From the NCBI GenBank assembly GCA_963841705.1, contig CAWJDY010000031.1:83837-147836 (forward strand): a stretch of DNA of 64,000 bases. The letters run 5' to 3'. The translations under genes were made by a program, and so were the position numbers. Positions 17,979-28,841 of the stretch are shown piece by piece. Positions within the stretch are counted from its first letter, which is position 1. Each line of letters starts with the position of its first letter. The notes beneath the pieces are model-generated. The model was not told the origin of the DNA and made no database searches. It was given only the letters and a program-made list of their open reading frames with translations. This DNA comes from VAZQ01 sp963841705 (GTDB lineage Bacteria; Pseudomonadota; Alphaproteobacteria; Rhizobiales; Xanthobacteraceae).

Positions 17979-19490
17979 ATGAAGGATGAGGAGGCGGTCT
18001 ACGTCCAAAAAGTTGCAATCGGCATCGCCGCGCTGTTTGCTGTACGCGCAGGTATGGCAATTGCCACGCCACTCTCCTACGATGAGGCCTATTACTGGTT
18101 GTTGTCCAAGCATCTTGCGCCTGGCTATTATGACCATCCGCCAATGTTCGCGGTTTTGATCCGTCTCGGCACGCTAGTCGGGGGCGACAGCGAGCTTGGT
18201 GTACGGCTATTCACGGTTCCGCTGGGACTAGCGGCAAGCTGGGCGCTTTGGCGCACGGTGACAATCTTGTTTGAAGATCTTCAACTCGCCACTCGTGCCA
18301 CGCTCTATTTCAATCTCAGTCTAATTGCTGCAGGCTCTTTCGTTGCAATGACGACCGATGCGCCATTTCTGGCGGCGTCGGCTTTCCTAATGTTCTTTCT
18401 CGCAAAGATAGTGGAGTCTGGACGTGGTGCCTGGTGGCTCGCCGTTGGCGCAAGCGCAGGCTTTGGCATGGTATCCAAGTATACGATGTTGTTCATGAGC
18501 TTCAGCATCGTGCTTTGGCTTTTGCTCGAGCCGGAGATGCGCCGTTGGCTCGTCACACCGTGGCCTTGGCTCGGCGGTGTTCTCGCGGCCGCTCTGTTTG
18601 CTCCCGTTATACTCTGGAATGCCGAGCACGATTGGGTGTCGTTTATCTTTCAATTCGGGCGCGCGAACCTTTCTGGACGATTTCCGAGAGAGTTCATTTT
18701 CGGGCATGTTGCGGGGCAGATCACCCTCGCAACACCCTTTATCTTCGCGCTCGGCGCGATGGGCCTCTCTGCGTTTCTCGTTGGGCGTGGTGGGGCGAAA
18801 CCGGGACGGGTTCTCATCGGCACGATGTTTTGGCCCATGACGATTTATTTCCTGTGGCAGTCGCTGAACAAACTGGTTCTCTTTCATTGGACGGCACCGG
18901 TCTTTATCCCGCTCGCGGTCGCAGCCGCCGTAGCCCATAGCATGGAATGGCGTGGCCTCTGGTCATGGTTTGCCGGTTTGTCGCGACGGCTCGCGATTCC
19001 GGTCGCGCTTGTCCTGACGGCTGTTTTCTATTTGCATGCATTGTTTCTGGTTTTGCCACTCAAACGCTATGACATAATCGCACAGCAGATCTCCCCCGGG
19101 CGATCAATCGCGCCTGAGATTGATGCTGTGCGGGCGCGGATTGGGGCGGATGTGGTGATCACGACGGGTTACAGGCTGGCCGGCTGGCTCGCCTTTTATT
19201 TGCCGTCACGGTCGCAGGTTGTACAAATCAACGAGCGAATTCGTATGGCCAATGAGCCAGAGCCAAAGCCTGAGTTATTTCTCGGGCCACTTCTGTATGT
19301 CACGGAAGAGCGAGAGAACAAGCTAGAGATCGTGCGCACGCTCTATGGCGAGGTCAAAGAGGTCGCACGCTTGAATCGCATCAAATACGGGTGTGTGCTC
19401 GATACGTTTGTTCTGTACAGCGTCGCGCGACCGAAGGGCGACCCGTTGGATCGCAATCCACCACCGAGCAATTTTTCACAATCTTCGTAA
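17979..19490 (+). CDS. GT39/ArnT-like membrane glycosyltransferase
   Basis: A 503-residue polytopic membrane protein of the GT39/ArnT (GT-C) superfamily. The first periplasmic loop carries the conserved acidic pair (PLSYDEAYYWLLSKHL, then YYDHPPM), the catalytic and lipid-donor region; about ten hydrophobic segments follow, then a soluble C-terminus. Such enzymes transfer a sugar from a polyprenyl-phosphate donor to lipid A, protein or glycan on the periplasmic side. ATG 17979 follows AAGG. The DPM1-like gene upstream could supply its donor. Confidence 0.85.
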   Translation: MKDEEAVYVQKVAIGIAALFAVRAGMAIATPLSYDEAYYWLLSKHLAPGYYDHPPMFAVLIRLGTLVGGDSELGVRLFTVPLGLAASWALWRTVTILFEDLQLATRATLYFNLSLIAAGSFVAMTTDAPFLAASAFLMFFLAKIVESGRGAWWLAVGASAGFGMVSKYTMLFMSFSIVLWLLLEPEMRRWLVTPWPWLGGVLAAALFAPVILWNAEHDWVSFIFQFGRANLSGRFPREFIFGHVAGQITLATPFIFALGAMGLSAFLVGRGGAKPGRVLIGTMFWPMTIYFLWQSLNKLVLFHWTAPVFIPLAVAAAVAHSMEWRGLWSWFAGLSRRLAIPVALVLTAVFYLHALFLVLPLKRYDIIAQQISPGRSIAPEIDAVRARIGADVVITTGYRLAGWLAFYLPSRSQVVQINERIRMANEPEPKPELFLGPLLYVTEERENKLEIVRTLYGEVKEVARLNRIKYGCVLDTFVLYSVARPKGDPLDRNPPPSNFSQSS

Positions 19491-19542
19491 CTGCTGAGAT
19501 TGATATGGCTAGGCCCACCGCCCAATGTCCGCTTTGGATCTT

Positions 19543-19770
19543 GTGTCACGAGTAACGCCGGTCCGCACGGCGATGCGAAGCGGGTGTAATGCTCCTGGAG
19601 CGAAGGGGGCAGGTCATCGCCGTTGGGAGCGAGCCAACTGGCAACAGGAGGAGCTCCAATTCTCGACGGAAGGCGGCAGCCTTCGTGCGGTGGCACGAGC
19701 CGGATGACGCGAGAGTGTCAAGTCCGGATCTGTGAGGGGCTCGGGGTGAAATTCCCCGGGCCTACTCGGC
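19543..19770 (+). mobile_element. Group II intron remnant with domains V and VI
   Basis: Bases 19697-19730 fold as a 34-base group II intron domain V: catalytic AGC near the 5' end, lower helix, two-base AA bulge, upper helix GACGC/GTGTC closed by GAGA. Domain VI follows (19734-19767) with a stem capped by TGAAA and a bulged A at 19764 in CCTACTC as candidate branch point. Upstream structured sequence from about 19543 may belong to the same intron. No reverse-transcriptase gene is present, so this is a 3' remnant or an ORF-less derivative. Confidence 0.7.
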
Positions 19771-20191
19771 AAAACCCCAACCCCTCTTTACCACTCGCAT
19801 GTCCGCTTCCACCAGGTGCAGACAATTTGGCCGGGGAGAGCGGCCCGGTTGGTCAAGCTCACTTATGTAGCTCAGGGAAGATCTCCCCTGCGCCATCGCG
19901 ATGAGATAACAGGATGGCAAGTTCACTATGGGTTCCCTTTCGCCCCATGGTTCTTCAAATTACCCAAGAGTTCGGAAAGCTTGCTGCTGACACGCTCGAA
20001 AACGTCAGAAATCGGTATCATCGCGAAAGCCTGCCTTGGCAATTCCATCTCTTCAGCCGATTTTATTTTCCCACTGAGTTGCCGTCCGCCAATGGGAGTG
20101 CGGCTGATGATGCCACGGCGTAAAATAGATTGTACAATCATGTCGGAGTGGTAAGGAACGCGGTAGATTTACGTTGCTAAAGGGTAGCAGC
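19771..20191. other. Intergenic, possible gene fragment
   Basis: About 420 bases between the intron remnant and the gmd-like gene. One short plus-strand frame (about 19950-20123, ITQEFGKLAADTLENVRNRY and following) has protein-like composition and may be a fragment, but no family is recognised. GGG at 20182-20184 is the ribosome-binding site of the next gene. Confidence 0.35.
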
Positions 20192-21253
20192 ATGAAGTCT
20201 CGACCAGGTACAGCGCTGATTTTCGGTGTGTCTGGGCAGGACGGGGCGTATCTCGCGGAACTCTTGCTGCGGCGCGGCCTGCAGGTGCATGGCACGTCGC
20301 GTGATAAGGAAGTGTCTAACTACGCCAACTTGCGCCAACTCGGCATTTATAACGATCTCACCTATTACTCTGTCGCTCTTGGTGACTTCCGTAGCGTGAT
20401 TACAGTACTCAAGGAAGTGCGGCCCGCCTACATATTTAATCTCGCAGCTCAATCCTCCGTCAGGTTATCGTTTGAGCAGCCGGTCGATACCATCGACAGT
20501 ATCATGCACGGCACGATCAACGCCTTGGAAGCCATTCGTTTCTTGGGTTTGGACTCGAGATTCTATAATGCGTGCTCAAGCGAATGCTTCGGCAATACGA
20601 CTAAGCAATGCCCGGCCGATGAAACAAGTACGTTTCGCCCACGAAGTCCTTATGGCGTCGGTAAGGCTGCTTCTTTTTGGGCCGTAGCCAACTATCGTGA
20701 AGCCTACGGGCTTTTTGCCTGCTCTGGTCTCCTCTTCAATCACGAGTCCCCGCTTCGTCCCACGCGCTACGTTACACAGAAAATCATCCGAGGAGCAATG
20801 AAGGTGGCTGCAGGAAGAACGCGTACACTTGAACTTGGGGGATTGAGCATTGCACGTGACTGGGGCTGGGCTCCGGAATATGTAGACGCTATGATCAGAA
20901 TACTCGATTCGGACAGGCCTGATGATTTCGTTATCGCAACCGGGGAAACAAATACACTTGAGGACTTTGTCGCGGCCGCGTTTGCTTGCTTTAAGCTGGA
21001 TTGGCGTGAGCACGTCGTCATAAACAGCGCGCTGCTGCGTCCAACAGATATCATATTTTCGAGCGGAAACCCCTCGAAAGCAGAGCGCCTCCTGGGCTGG
21101 AAGGCCAGCAAGAAAATGCAAGATGTTGTCGCGCTTCTGGTTGATGCCGAGTTGCAACGCTTCAGGCGGCTTTCGGCTGATCGAGAGGATAGGCACCTAG
21201 AGGCACTCACGTGCGCTCCGCGCGAACCGAAAGCCGAAACGATAAGCCGATAG
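20192..21253 (+). CDS. gmd: GDP-mannose 4,6-dehydratase family
   Basis: A 353-residue NAD(P)-dependent sugar-nucleotide dehydratase of the extended SDR type. GVSGQDGAYLAELLL (cofactor loop), NLAAQSSV, SSECFGN (Ser130, Glu131) and YGVGKA (Tyr154/Lys158) are the Gmd signature; FNHESPLR is also typical. It would convert GDP-mannose to GDP-4-keto-6-deoxymannose for deoxysugar synthesis. Divergence from classical Gmd leaves a related GDP-sugar substrate possible. No reductase partner lies nearby. ATG 20192 is preferred over an upstream TTG. Confidence 0.82.
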   Translation: MKSRPGTALIFGVSGQDGAYLAELLLRRGLQVHGTSRDKEVSNYANLRQLGIYNDLTYYSVALGDFRSVITVLKEVRPAYIFNLAAQSSVRLSFEQPVDTIDSIMHGTINALEAIRFLGLDSRFYNACSSECFGNTTKQCPADETSTFRPRSPYGVGKAASFWAVANYREAYGLFACSGLLFNHESPLRPTRYVTQKIIRGAMKVAAGRTRTLELGGLSIARDWGWAPEYVDAMIRILDSDRPDDFVIATGETNTLEDFVAAAFACFKLDWREHVVINSALLRPTDIIFSSGNPSKAERLLGWKASKKMQDVVALLVDAELQRFRRLSADREDRHLEALTCAPREPKAETISR

Positions 21254-21292
21254 GGCGAAGAAATCGATTTTGGCCGCGGACCGCTCCCTTCT

Positions 21293-23356
<2,064 letters not shown>

Positions 23357-23388
23357 CGCAGGGTTAATCCCGCTGGGCGGCGTTCGGT

Positions 23389-23715
23389 TCAGACCAACCC
23401 GAGGAAGCTCTTGAGGTGAGAGTTTAGCCGCATTACGTCGTGGTCATCCAGGCGGCCGATCGTGTATCCGAGCTTCGATCTTGGAACGGTTGCGATTTTG
23501 TCCACCATCAGGCGGGACGGCGAGGGTAGTCCGTTGAGAGGTGACGGTTCAAGCAGCAGCCGTGCGAACGAGGCTTCGATCACAGGGGTGGTCAGTCCAC
23601 AGAGCGTGATCGAGTTCGTCTCGCTGAACTGGTCATCTTGGATGATGACCATGGGTCGGGGTTTTCCAGAGTAATCGGGACCGCCGGCCACGGTCCAAAT
23701 CTCGCCGCGCTTCAC
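23389..23715 (-). CDS. mazF: MazF/PemK endoribonuclease toxin
   Basis: A 108-residue MazF-type toxin that cleaves mRNA. VKRGEIWTVAGGPDYSGKPRP and MVIIQDDQFSETNSI form the first strands, SRLMVDKIATVPRSKLG the conserved second half with the usual Asp-Lys. GTG 23715 is chosen because it overlaps the antitoxin stop as GTGA; a start at 23727 would sit inside the antitoxin. Upstream DUF3018 gene is the expected antitoxin, so the pair appears complete. Confidence 0.9.
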   Translation of the reverse strand: MKRGEIWTVAGGPDYSGKPRPMVIIQDDQFSETNSITLCGLTTPVIEASFARLLLEPSPLNGLPSPSRLMVDKIATVPRSKLGYTIGRLDDHDVMRLNSHLKSFLGLV

Positions 23716-24077
23716 TCCCAGTCCCAATCGGAAATGGAATCGATGAAGGCTTGATCGTCCTTCTCCTGCGGGCTTTCGGCAATCACCCGCGCTTGGCGGC
23801 GTGCCTCCGCAAAGAAATACGGCGACTTGGGATCCGGCACCCAGATCTGGATGAGCTTCATCCCTCGCCGTCGCATGCGCTCACGATAGGCCTTCACCTT
23901 CTCCCGCGATGACTTTGGTAGCGTGGTACCGGTCGGCGTTGTCTTCGCGCGTTGCACTGCCGCGCGAGAAGTCGCGGAGCGAGATCTCTTGGCGCCGGCG
24001 GTATTGAGGCGGGATGGCTTGCGCGCGGCCGTTCGCGCATGCAGCTGAGCCGGCCTCGCTATGGACTTGCGCTTCAT
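23712..24077 (-). CDS. MazE-type antitoxin, DUF3018 family
   Basis: The C-terminal 65 residues (SSREKVKAYRERMRRRGMKL, then IQIWVPDPKSPYF, ending DDQAFIDSISDWDWE) are a typical DUF3018 antitoxin paired with MazF. ATG 24077 gives 121 residues, adding an unusual Lys/Arg/Thr/Ala-rich N-terminal extension of about 55 residues; relatives are mostly 65-80 residues. An internal start is possible but no better start with a ribosome-binding site is visible. Overlaps the toxin by four bases. Confidence 0.8.
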   Translation of the reverse strand: MKRKSIARPAQLHARTAARKPSRLNTAGAKRSRSATSRAAVQRAKTTPTGTTLPKSSREKVKAYRERMRRRGMKLIQIWVPDPKSPYFFAEARRQARVIAESPQEKDDQAFIDSISDWDWE

Positions 24078-24107
24078 CGCCACCTCCGCGGTTATCCCAC
24101 AGACCTT

Positions 24108-24234
24108 ATCCTGAGCGTCTCGAAGGATGGCCGCTGGCACGATCTTGCTTGTGGCCGTCCTTCGAGACGCGCGCAAGCGCGCTCCTCAGGACGAGGTTGA
24201 TAACGCGGCGATATGATTAGAATCTCGAAAACGC
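24108..24234. repeat. Palindromic dispersed repeat, inverted copy A
   Basis: The two ends form an inverted repeat (TCCTGAG...GTCTCGAAGGATGGCC against GGCCGTCCTTCGAGAC...CTCAGGA). Bases 24135-24234 match, in reverse orientation, bases 31510-31610 at high identity. The element lies between the DUF3018 gene and mnmE. It resembles REP/MITE-like intergenic elements; no transposase is present. Confidence 0.75.
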
Positions 24235-24269
24235 GCTACTGGTCTTAAGCTTTGCTATTGGAATCCGCC

Positions 24270-25634
24270 ATGGCAACCGCGCGCGACAGCATTTTTGCCC
24301 TCTCGTCCGGCCGGCCGCCGGCAGCCATTGCGGTGATCCGCATTTCCGGCCCGCGAGCGGGGGCGGCGTTGCAGGCTGTCATCGGCCGCCTGCCGGCGCC
24401 GCGGCACGCGACCTTGGCGCGCCTGCGCGATCCCGCGAGCAGCGAGGTAATAGACGAAGGGCTGGCCCTTTGGTTTCCCGGTCCAAACAGCGAGACGGGC
24501 GAGGACATCGCCGAACTGCAGATTCACGGCGGTCGGGCGGTGATCGCGGCGACGCTCGCGGCGTTGGCAAAGCTTCCGGGACTGCGCCCTGCCGAGGCCG
24601 GCGAATTTACCCGCCGCGCCTTTGAGAATGGCCGCATCGATTTGCCGGCCGTAGAGGGGCTTGCCGATCTCGTCGCGGCGGAAACCGAGGCGCAGCGTCG
24701 GCAGGCCTACCAGCAGCTGCGGGGAATGTTGGGCGAGCGGGCCGAGACCTGGCGCCAGCGGCTCATCGAGGCGCTCGCCCTGGTGGAAGCCGGTATCGAC
24801 TTTTCCGACGAGGACGACGTTCCGCGGACCGCAATGGCGCAGGCCCTGGCCCTGGCAGCTCCGTTGGCCGAGGAGCTCGAGAAAGCGTGCGCGGGCGGTG
24901 GCGAACGGTTGCGGGAGGGGCTGCGGGTCGCCATTGCCGGCCCGCCGAATGCGGGCAAGTCAACCCTGTTCAACCGGCTTGCCCGCCGGGAGGCGGCAAT
25001 CGTTTCGCCGTTTCCCGGCACCACCCGCGATGTGCTGGAGCTGCATCTCGACCTTGGCGGCTACCCCGTGACTGTCCTCGATACCGCAGGCATTCGCGAC
25101 AGCGAGGATCCGGTGGAGCGCGAAGGCGTGCGCCGCGCGACCGAGCAGGCGCTTGCGGCAGATCTCGTGCTTTGGGTGATTGATGCTACGACGCGCAGTC
25201 GGCGAGAGCCCTGCCGCGCCCACAGCAGCATCGAGGCTCCCGCCGGCACTCTCGTCTGGCTCCTGGTCAACAAGATCGATCTCGTGCCGATAGGGGAACG
25301 CGATCTCGCGCGCGGACACGCGGCTGACGCGGCCCGACTTATCTCGGGCGCTACGGGAGAGGGGCTTGACGAGCTCCTCTCCGCCCTGTCGCGGTTCTGC
25401 CAGCAGTATTTTCCGGCGGAGCCGGCTCTGGTGACACGGGAGCGCCAGCGCGCCCATCTGCGCGAGGCAGCACTCGCCCTGCGTGACGCCCAGGCCGCCG
25501 CGGCCGACCGCCGTGAGGAGATCGTGGCCGAGCAGCTGCGGTTGGCGACGCGGGCGCTAGGCAAGCTCCTGGGGCGCGTGGATGTCGAGGACATCCTCGA
25601 CGTGATCTTCCGCGACTTCTGCATCGGAAAATAA
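24270..25634 (+). CDS. mnmE: tRNA modification GTPase MnmE
   Basis: With MnmG it forms the complex that installs cmnm5/mnm5 groups on U34 of certain tRNAs. The 454-residue protein has the N-terminal tetrahydrofolate-binding domain (ATARDSIFALSSGRPPAAIA), the G domain with GPPNAGKSTLFN (G1), DTAG (G3) and NKID (G4), and the invariant C-terminal FCIGK with the catalytic Cys. ATG 24270 matches relatives; a TTG at 24252 is unlikely. mnmG follows after 1.2 kb that holds pseudogenes and a parS site, instead of the usual short gap. Confidence 0.97.
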   Translation: MATARDSIFALSSGRPPAAIAVIRISGPRAGAALQAVIGRLPAPRHATLARLRDPASSEVIDEGLALWFPGPNSETGEDIAELQIHGGRAVIAATLAALAKLPGLRPAEAGEFTRRAFENGRIDLPAVEGLADLVAAETEAQRRQAYQQLRGMLGERAETWRQRLIEALALVEAGIDFSDEDDVPRTAMAQALALAAPLAEELEKACAGGGERLREGLRVAIAGPPNAGKSTLFNRLARREAAIVSPFPGTTRDVLELHLDLGGYPVTVLDTAGIRDSEDPVEREGVRRATEQALAADLVLWVIDATTRSRREPCRAHSSIEAPAGTLVWLLVNKIDLVPIGERDLARGHAADAARLISGATGEGLDELLSALSRFCQQYFPAEPALVTRERQRAHLREAALALRDAQAAAADRREEIVAEQLRLATRALGKLLGRVDVEDILDVIFRDFCIGK

Positions 25635-25664
25635 GCGGCATTAGGTAGCAAACTCACCTTCCCC

Positions 25665-25744
25665 GCTAATTCGTGGGCTCGCTCGATCTCGCCGGCCAGC
25701 TCTGCGCGGCGCTTGACCAGGCCGCTCACCACAAAGGCGTTCAC
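25665..25744 (-). pseudogene. 5' fragment of a conserved hypothetical gene
   Basis: From GTG 25744 the frame reads (V)NAFVVSGLVKRRAELAGEI and RAHEL, the N-terminus of a conserved rhizobial hypothetical protein that is normally around 140 residues. After about 28 residues the match stops and the frame runs backward through the 3' end of mnmE. Only the first fifth of the gene is left. Its start overlaps the stop of the small membrane protein gene. Confidence 0.6.
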
Positions 25745-25851
25745 GGGTTTATCCAGCCGTTCAGTTCGAGGACCAACATTATGAATCTGGCAGCGATCAC
25801 CGCGATGATCGCAAGCGCGACGAAATAAAGCGCCTGTTTAAGTAGAGCCAT
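25741..25851 (-). CDS. Predicted 36-residue single-span membrane protein
   Basis: ATG 25851 to TGA 25741 encodes MALLKQALYF followed by an uninterrupted hydrophobic helix (VALAIIAVIAARFIMLVLEL) and a short polar end (NGWINP). This looks like a small one-helix membrane protein. Its stop overlaps the GTG of the truncated hypothetical gene (GTGA), suggesting an ancestral operon. No strong ribosome-binding site is seen and no family is known to me. Confidence 0.45.
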   Translation of the reverse strand: MALLKQALYFVALAIIAVIAARFIMLVLELNGWINP

Positions 25852-26096
25852 GCCGCAGATAGTAGCCTGCCGTGCTACCTGACTGAGTCGGACTCGAAGC
25901 TACGGCCTGGCTCACGTCAAGCTACAGCTTGCGTTAAAATGCAGGCTTGGTGAAACAGCTACATAATTCCGAAAATAAGCAGTGACGGAGCTCCTGCGGT
26001 CCCGCCGAGATTTCGGTTGCAAAACTCGGTGACTCATGATAGAACAAACAGGGAACATATCGTCTGCCTTGCCCAAACTCGAACAGGAGGCCCCCC

Positions 26097-26655
26097 GTGG
26101 CGACCAGTCTTCGCAAGCGCTACGCCAATCGGCGCAATGCGCGCCGCAGTACCGGCCCGCGCACGGCTGCGGGGAAGGCGCGCTCGTCGCAAAATGCCCG
26201 TAAGCACGGCTTGCGCGTGCCGGCACTGCGCGATCCGGCAAGACCAGGAACATCGCCGAGCTCGCGCGCAAGCTTGCTGGTTCCACGGCCGATGCGGCGC
26301 GCTTCGAGGCCGCCTGCCGGCTGGTTGCCGCGCAGATTGATCTCCTCGACATCCGCGAGGCGCGCCTTCCTCTCTTGCGCGTGCGCTCGAGGATCGCACG
26401 GCGATCAAGCGGCTTGCGACGCTTAACCGCTATGAGAGCGACGTGCGCTCGTTGCGGAAGTCCGCAACCCAGAAATTCGATTCCCTACGCGCCACGGCTT
26501 GCGCAGGAGGCGGACTAACGGCTGGTACCGACGACTGCGGTCCGTTCGATCTTGCGGCCGTGCTACGGAAGCAAGTTCGATTTTCCGCAAACGAACCCAA
26601 GTTCCGCAAACGAAGCCAATCGGGAAAATGCAACAAAAACAATGTTCCAAGATGA
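26097..26655 (+). pseudogene. Frameshifted conserved hypothetical gene
   Basis: A gene of a Bradyrhizobium-type hypothetical family is spread over three frames. GTG 26097, with AGGAGG upstream, begins (V)ATSLRKRYANRRNARRSTG and PRTAAGKARSSQNARKHGL; near 26236 the frame shifts to NIAELARKLAGSTADAARFE and AACRLVAAQIDLLDIREARL; near 26380 it shifts to EDRTAIKRLATLNRYESDVR and ends with an FSANEPKFRK-like tail typical of the family. The GPRT-GK-RS-NA-KHGL motif is diagnostic. Two shifts in 560 bases imply decay. Confidence 0.7.
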
Positions 26656-26778
26656 ACGACGCCGGTCGGGGAAAAACGCGCCGCACTCAATTCATAGGGG
26701 GCGCGTCCTTGAACGAGGTGACGAGTAAATCCTGACCTGTGGACCGATTGGGTTTTCGCGCTCGTTTTGCCGGGAGCA

Positions 26779-26794
26779 TGTTTCACGTGAAACA
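26779..26794. promoter_or_regulatory. parS centromere site 1
   Basis: The 16-base palindrome TGTTTCACGTGAAACA is an exact copy of the bacterial parS consensus bound by ParB. It lies 70 bases before mnmG and about 3.7 kb from parB. ParB spreading from here, with ParA, would drive origin segregation. Confidence 0.95.
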
Positions 26795-26863
26795 TTGTAC
26801 GTCGGCTGCTAAAAAATGGACCGTTCGCGCATGCTGCGTTAAAACCTGCCTCCCGAGGAGCGC

Positions 26864-28747
26864 ATGCGGCCATCCTTCGATGTCATCGTTGTTGGCGGCG
26901 GCCACGCCGGCTGTGAAGCGGCGGGCGCGGCTGCGCGCATGGGCGCGCGGACCGCGCTCATCACGCACCGGTTTGCGACCATCGGGGCGATGTCCTGCAA
27001 CCCGGCCATCGGGGGCCTCGGCAAGGGCCATCTCGTGCGCGAGATCGACGCCTTGGATGGCCTCATGGGCCGGGTGGCCGATCTCGGAGGCATCCAGTTC
27101 CGCGTGCTCAATCGCCGCAAGGGCCCGGCGGTGCGGGGCCCGCGCGCCCAGGCCGACCGCAAGCTCTATGCCGCCGCCATGCAGCAGGCCATTCGGGACA
27201 CCGCAAACCTGACGGTGATCGAGGCCGAGGTGGACGACTTGGCCCTGGCGGGCGGGCAGGTGGCAGGGGTTACGCTCGCCGACGGCCGCACCTTCGGGGC
27301 GGGCTCCGTCATCATCACCACGGGGACATTCCTGCGCGGCCTGATCCACATCGGGGAGCGCCAGATCCCCGCCGGCAGGGTGGGTGAAGCCCCAGCGTTG
27401 GGCCTGTCGCGCACGTTCGAGCGCCTCGGGTTTGCCCTTTCCCGGCTCAAGACAGGCACACCGCCGCGACTTGACGGGCGCACCATCGACTGGGCTGGGG
27501 TCGAGATGCAGCCGGGCGACGAGCCCCCCGAGCCCTTCTCTGTCATGACCGACAGGCTTGCCAATCCGCAGATCCAGTGCGGGTTGACCCGCACGACCGA
27601 AGCGACCCACGCGGTCATCCGCGCGAATGTCCACCGCTCGCCGATGTATTCCGGGCAGATTGCGAGCCGCGGCCCGCGCTATTGCCCCTCGATCGAAGAC
27701 AAGATCGTGCGCTTCGGCGATCGCCAAGGGCACCAGATCTTCCTGGAGCCGGAAGGGCTCGGTGACATCACCGTCTACCCCAATGGCATCTCCACGTCGC
27801 TTCCGGAAGAGGTCCAGCTCGCGCTCGTCGCCACGATCCCCGGCCTGCAGCGGGCCCGGATCATCCGGCCCGGCTATGCTATTGAGTACGATTACATCGA
27901 TCCGCGTGAGCTCGCCCCCACGCTTGAGGCCAAGCGCCTGCCGCGGCTGTTCCTCGCCGGGCAGATCAACGGCACGACCGGCTACGAGGAGGCGGCGGCG
28001 CAGGGCCTGCTTGCGGGTCTGAATGCCGCCTCGCGCGCCGCCGGCACGGGCGAGATCACATTCGATCGGGCGGAGAGCTACCTCGGGGTCATGGTCGATG
28101 ACCTCGTTACCCGCGGGGTAACGGAGCCCTATCGCATGTTCACCTCGCGGGCAGAGTATCGCCTCACGCTCCGGGCCGACAATGCCGATCAGCGCTTGAC
28201 GGGACGGGGGATAGCGCTGGGCTGCGTCGGTTCCGCTCGATCGGCCAGGCACGCGGGGAAAATGGCGGCGCTGGCTGCGGCGCGGGAATACGCCTGCTCG
28301 GTGGCGCTGACCCCGACGCAGGCGCAACGCCATGGGCTCACGCTCAATCAGGACGGCCAGCGGCGCACCGCCTTCGAGCTTCTGTCGCACCCGACGATGA
28401 ACGTGGCGCAGCTTGCCTCTATCTGGCCGCGGCTCCGCGAGTTCCCTCCCAAAATCGCCGAGCAGTTGGAGATTGACGCGAAATACGACGTGTACCTCTC
28501 GCGGCAGGCGGCCGACATCGCCGCTTATCGACGGGATGAAAGCCTGGTCCTGCCGGAGCATCTCGACTACGCAATCATTCGAGGGCTCTCCAATGAGGTC
28601 AGGCAGAAGCTGCAATCCCTGCGCCCGCGCACGATAGGCCAGGCCGGTCGCATCGACGGCATCACCCCTGCTGCCTTGACCTTGCTCCTGGCCCACCTCA
28701 AACGTGTCGATCGCGGGCAGCGGTCGGGCGCGTCCGCTGCCGCGTGA
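26864..28747 (+). CDS. mnmG: tRNA modification enzyme MnmG
   Basis: FAD-dependent partner of MnmE in wobble-uridine modification. The 627-residue protein has the N-terminal dinucleotide-binding VVGGGHAGCEAAGAAARMG, the GDRQGHQIFLEPEG segment, GQINGTTGYEEAAAQGL and the C-terminal helical domain. ATG 26864 is nine bases after GAGGAG. Length and motifs are normal. rsmG follows at once and its start region contains a second parS site. Confidence 0.97.
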   Translation: MRPSFDVIVVGGGHAGCEAAGAAARMGARTALITHRFATIGAMSCNPAIGGLGKGHLVREIDALDGLMGRVADLGGIQFRVLNRRKGPAVRGPRAQADRKLYAAAMQQAIRDTANLTVIEAEVDDLALAGGQVAGVTLADGRTFGAGSVIITTGTFLRGLIHIGERQIPAGRVGEAPALGLSRTFERLGFALSRLKTGTPPRLDGRTIDWAGVEMQPGDEPPEPFSVMTDRLANPQIQCGLTRTTEATHAVIRANVHRSPMYSGQIASRGPRYCPSIEDKIVRFGDRQGHQIFLEPEGLGDITVYPNGISTSLPEEVQLALVATIPGLQRARIIRPGYAIEYDYIDPRELAPTLEAKRLPRLFLAGQINGTTGYEEAAAQGLLAGLNAASRAAGTGEITFDRAESYLGVMVDDLVTRGVTEPYRMFTSRAEYRLTLRADNADQRLTGRGIALGCVGSARSARHAGKMAALAAAREYACSVALTPTQAQRHGLTLNQDGQRRTAFELLSHPTMNVAQLASIWPRLREFPPKIAEQLEIDAKYDVYLSRQAADIAAYRRDESLVLPEHLDYAIIRGLSNEVRQKLQSLRPRTIGQAGRIDGITPAALTLLLAHLKRVDRGQRSGASAAA

Positions 28748-28841
28748 TGGGCTGAGCCCATGGAGCAGGGGCGCTTGCTGCGGCGCCGGCGAGAGGCGCG
28801 GCAACGTACGCCCCGGCACCCCGCGAAGTCCGGGCCTTCTC

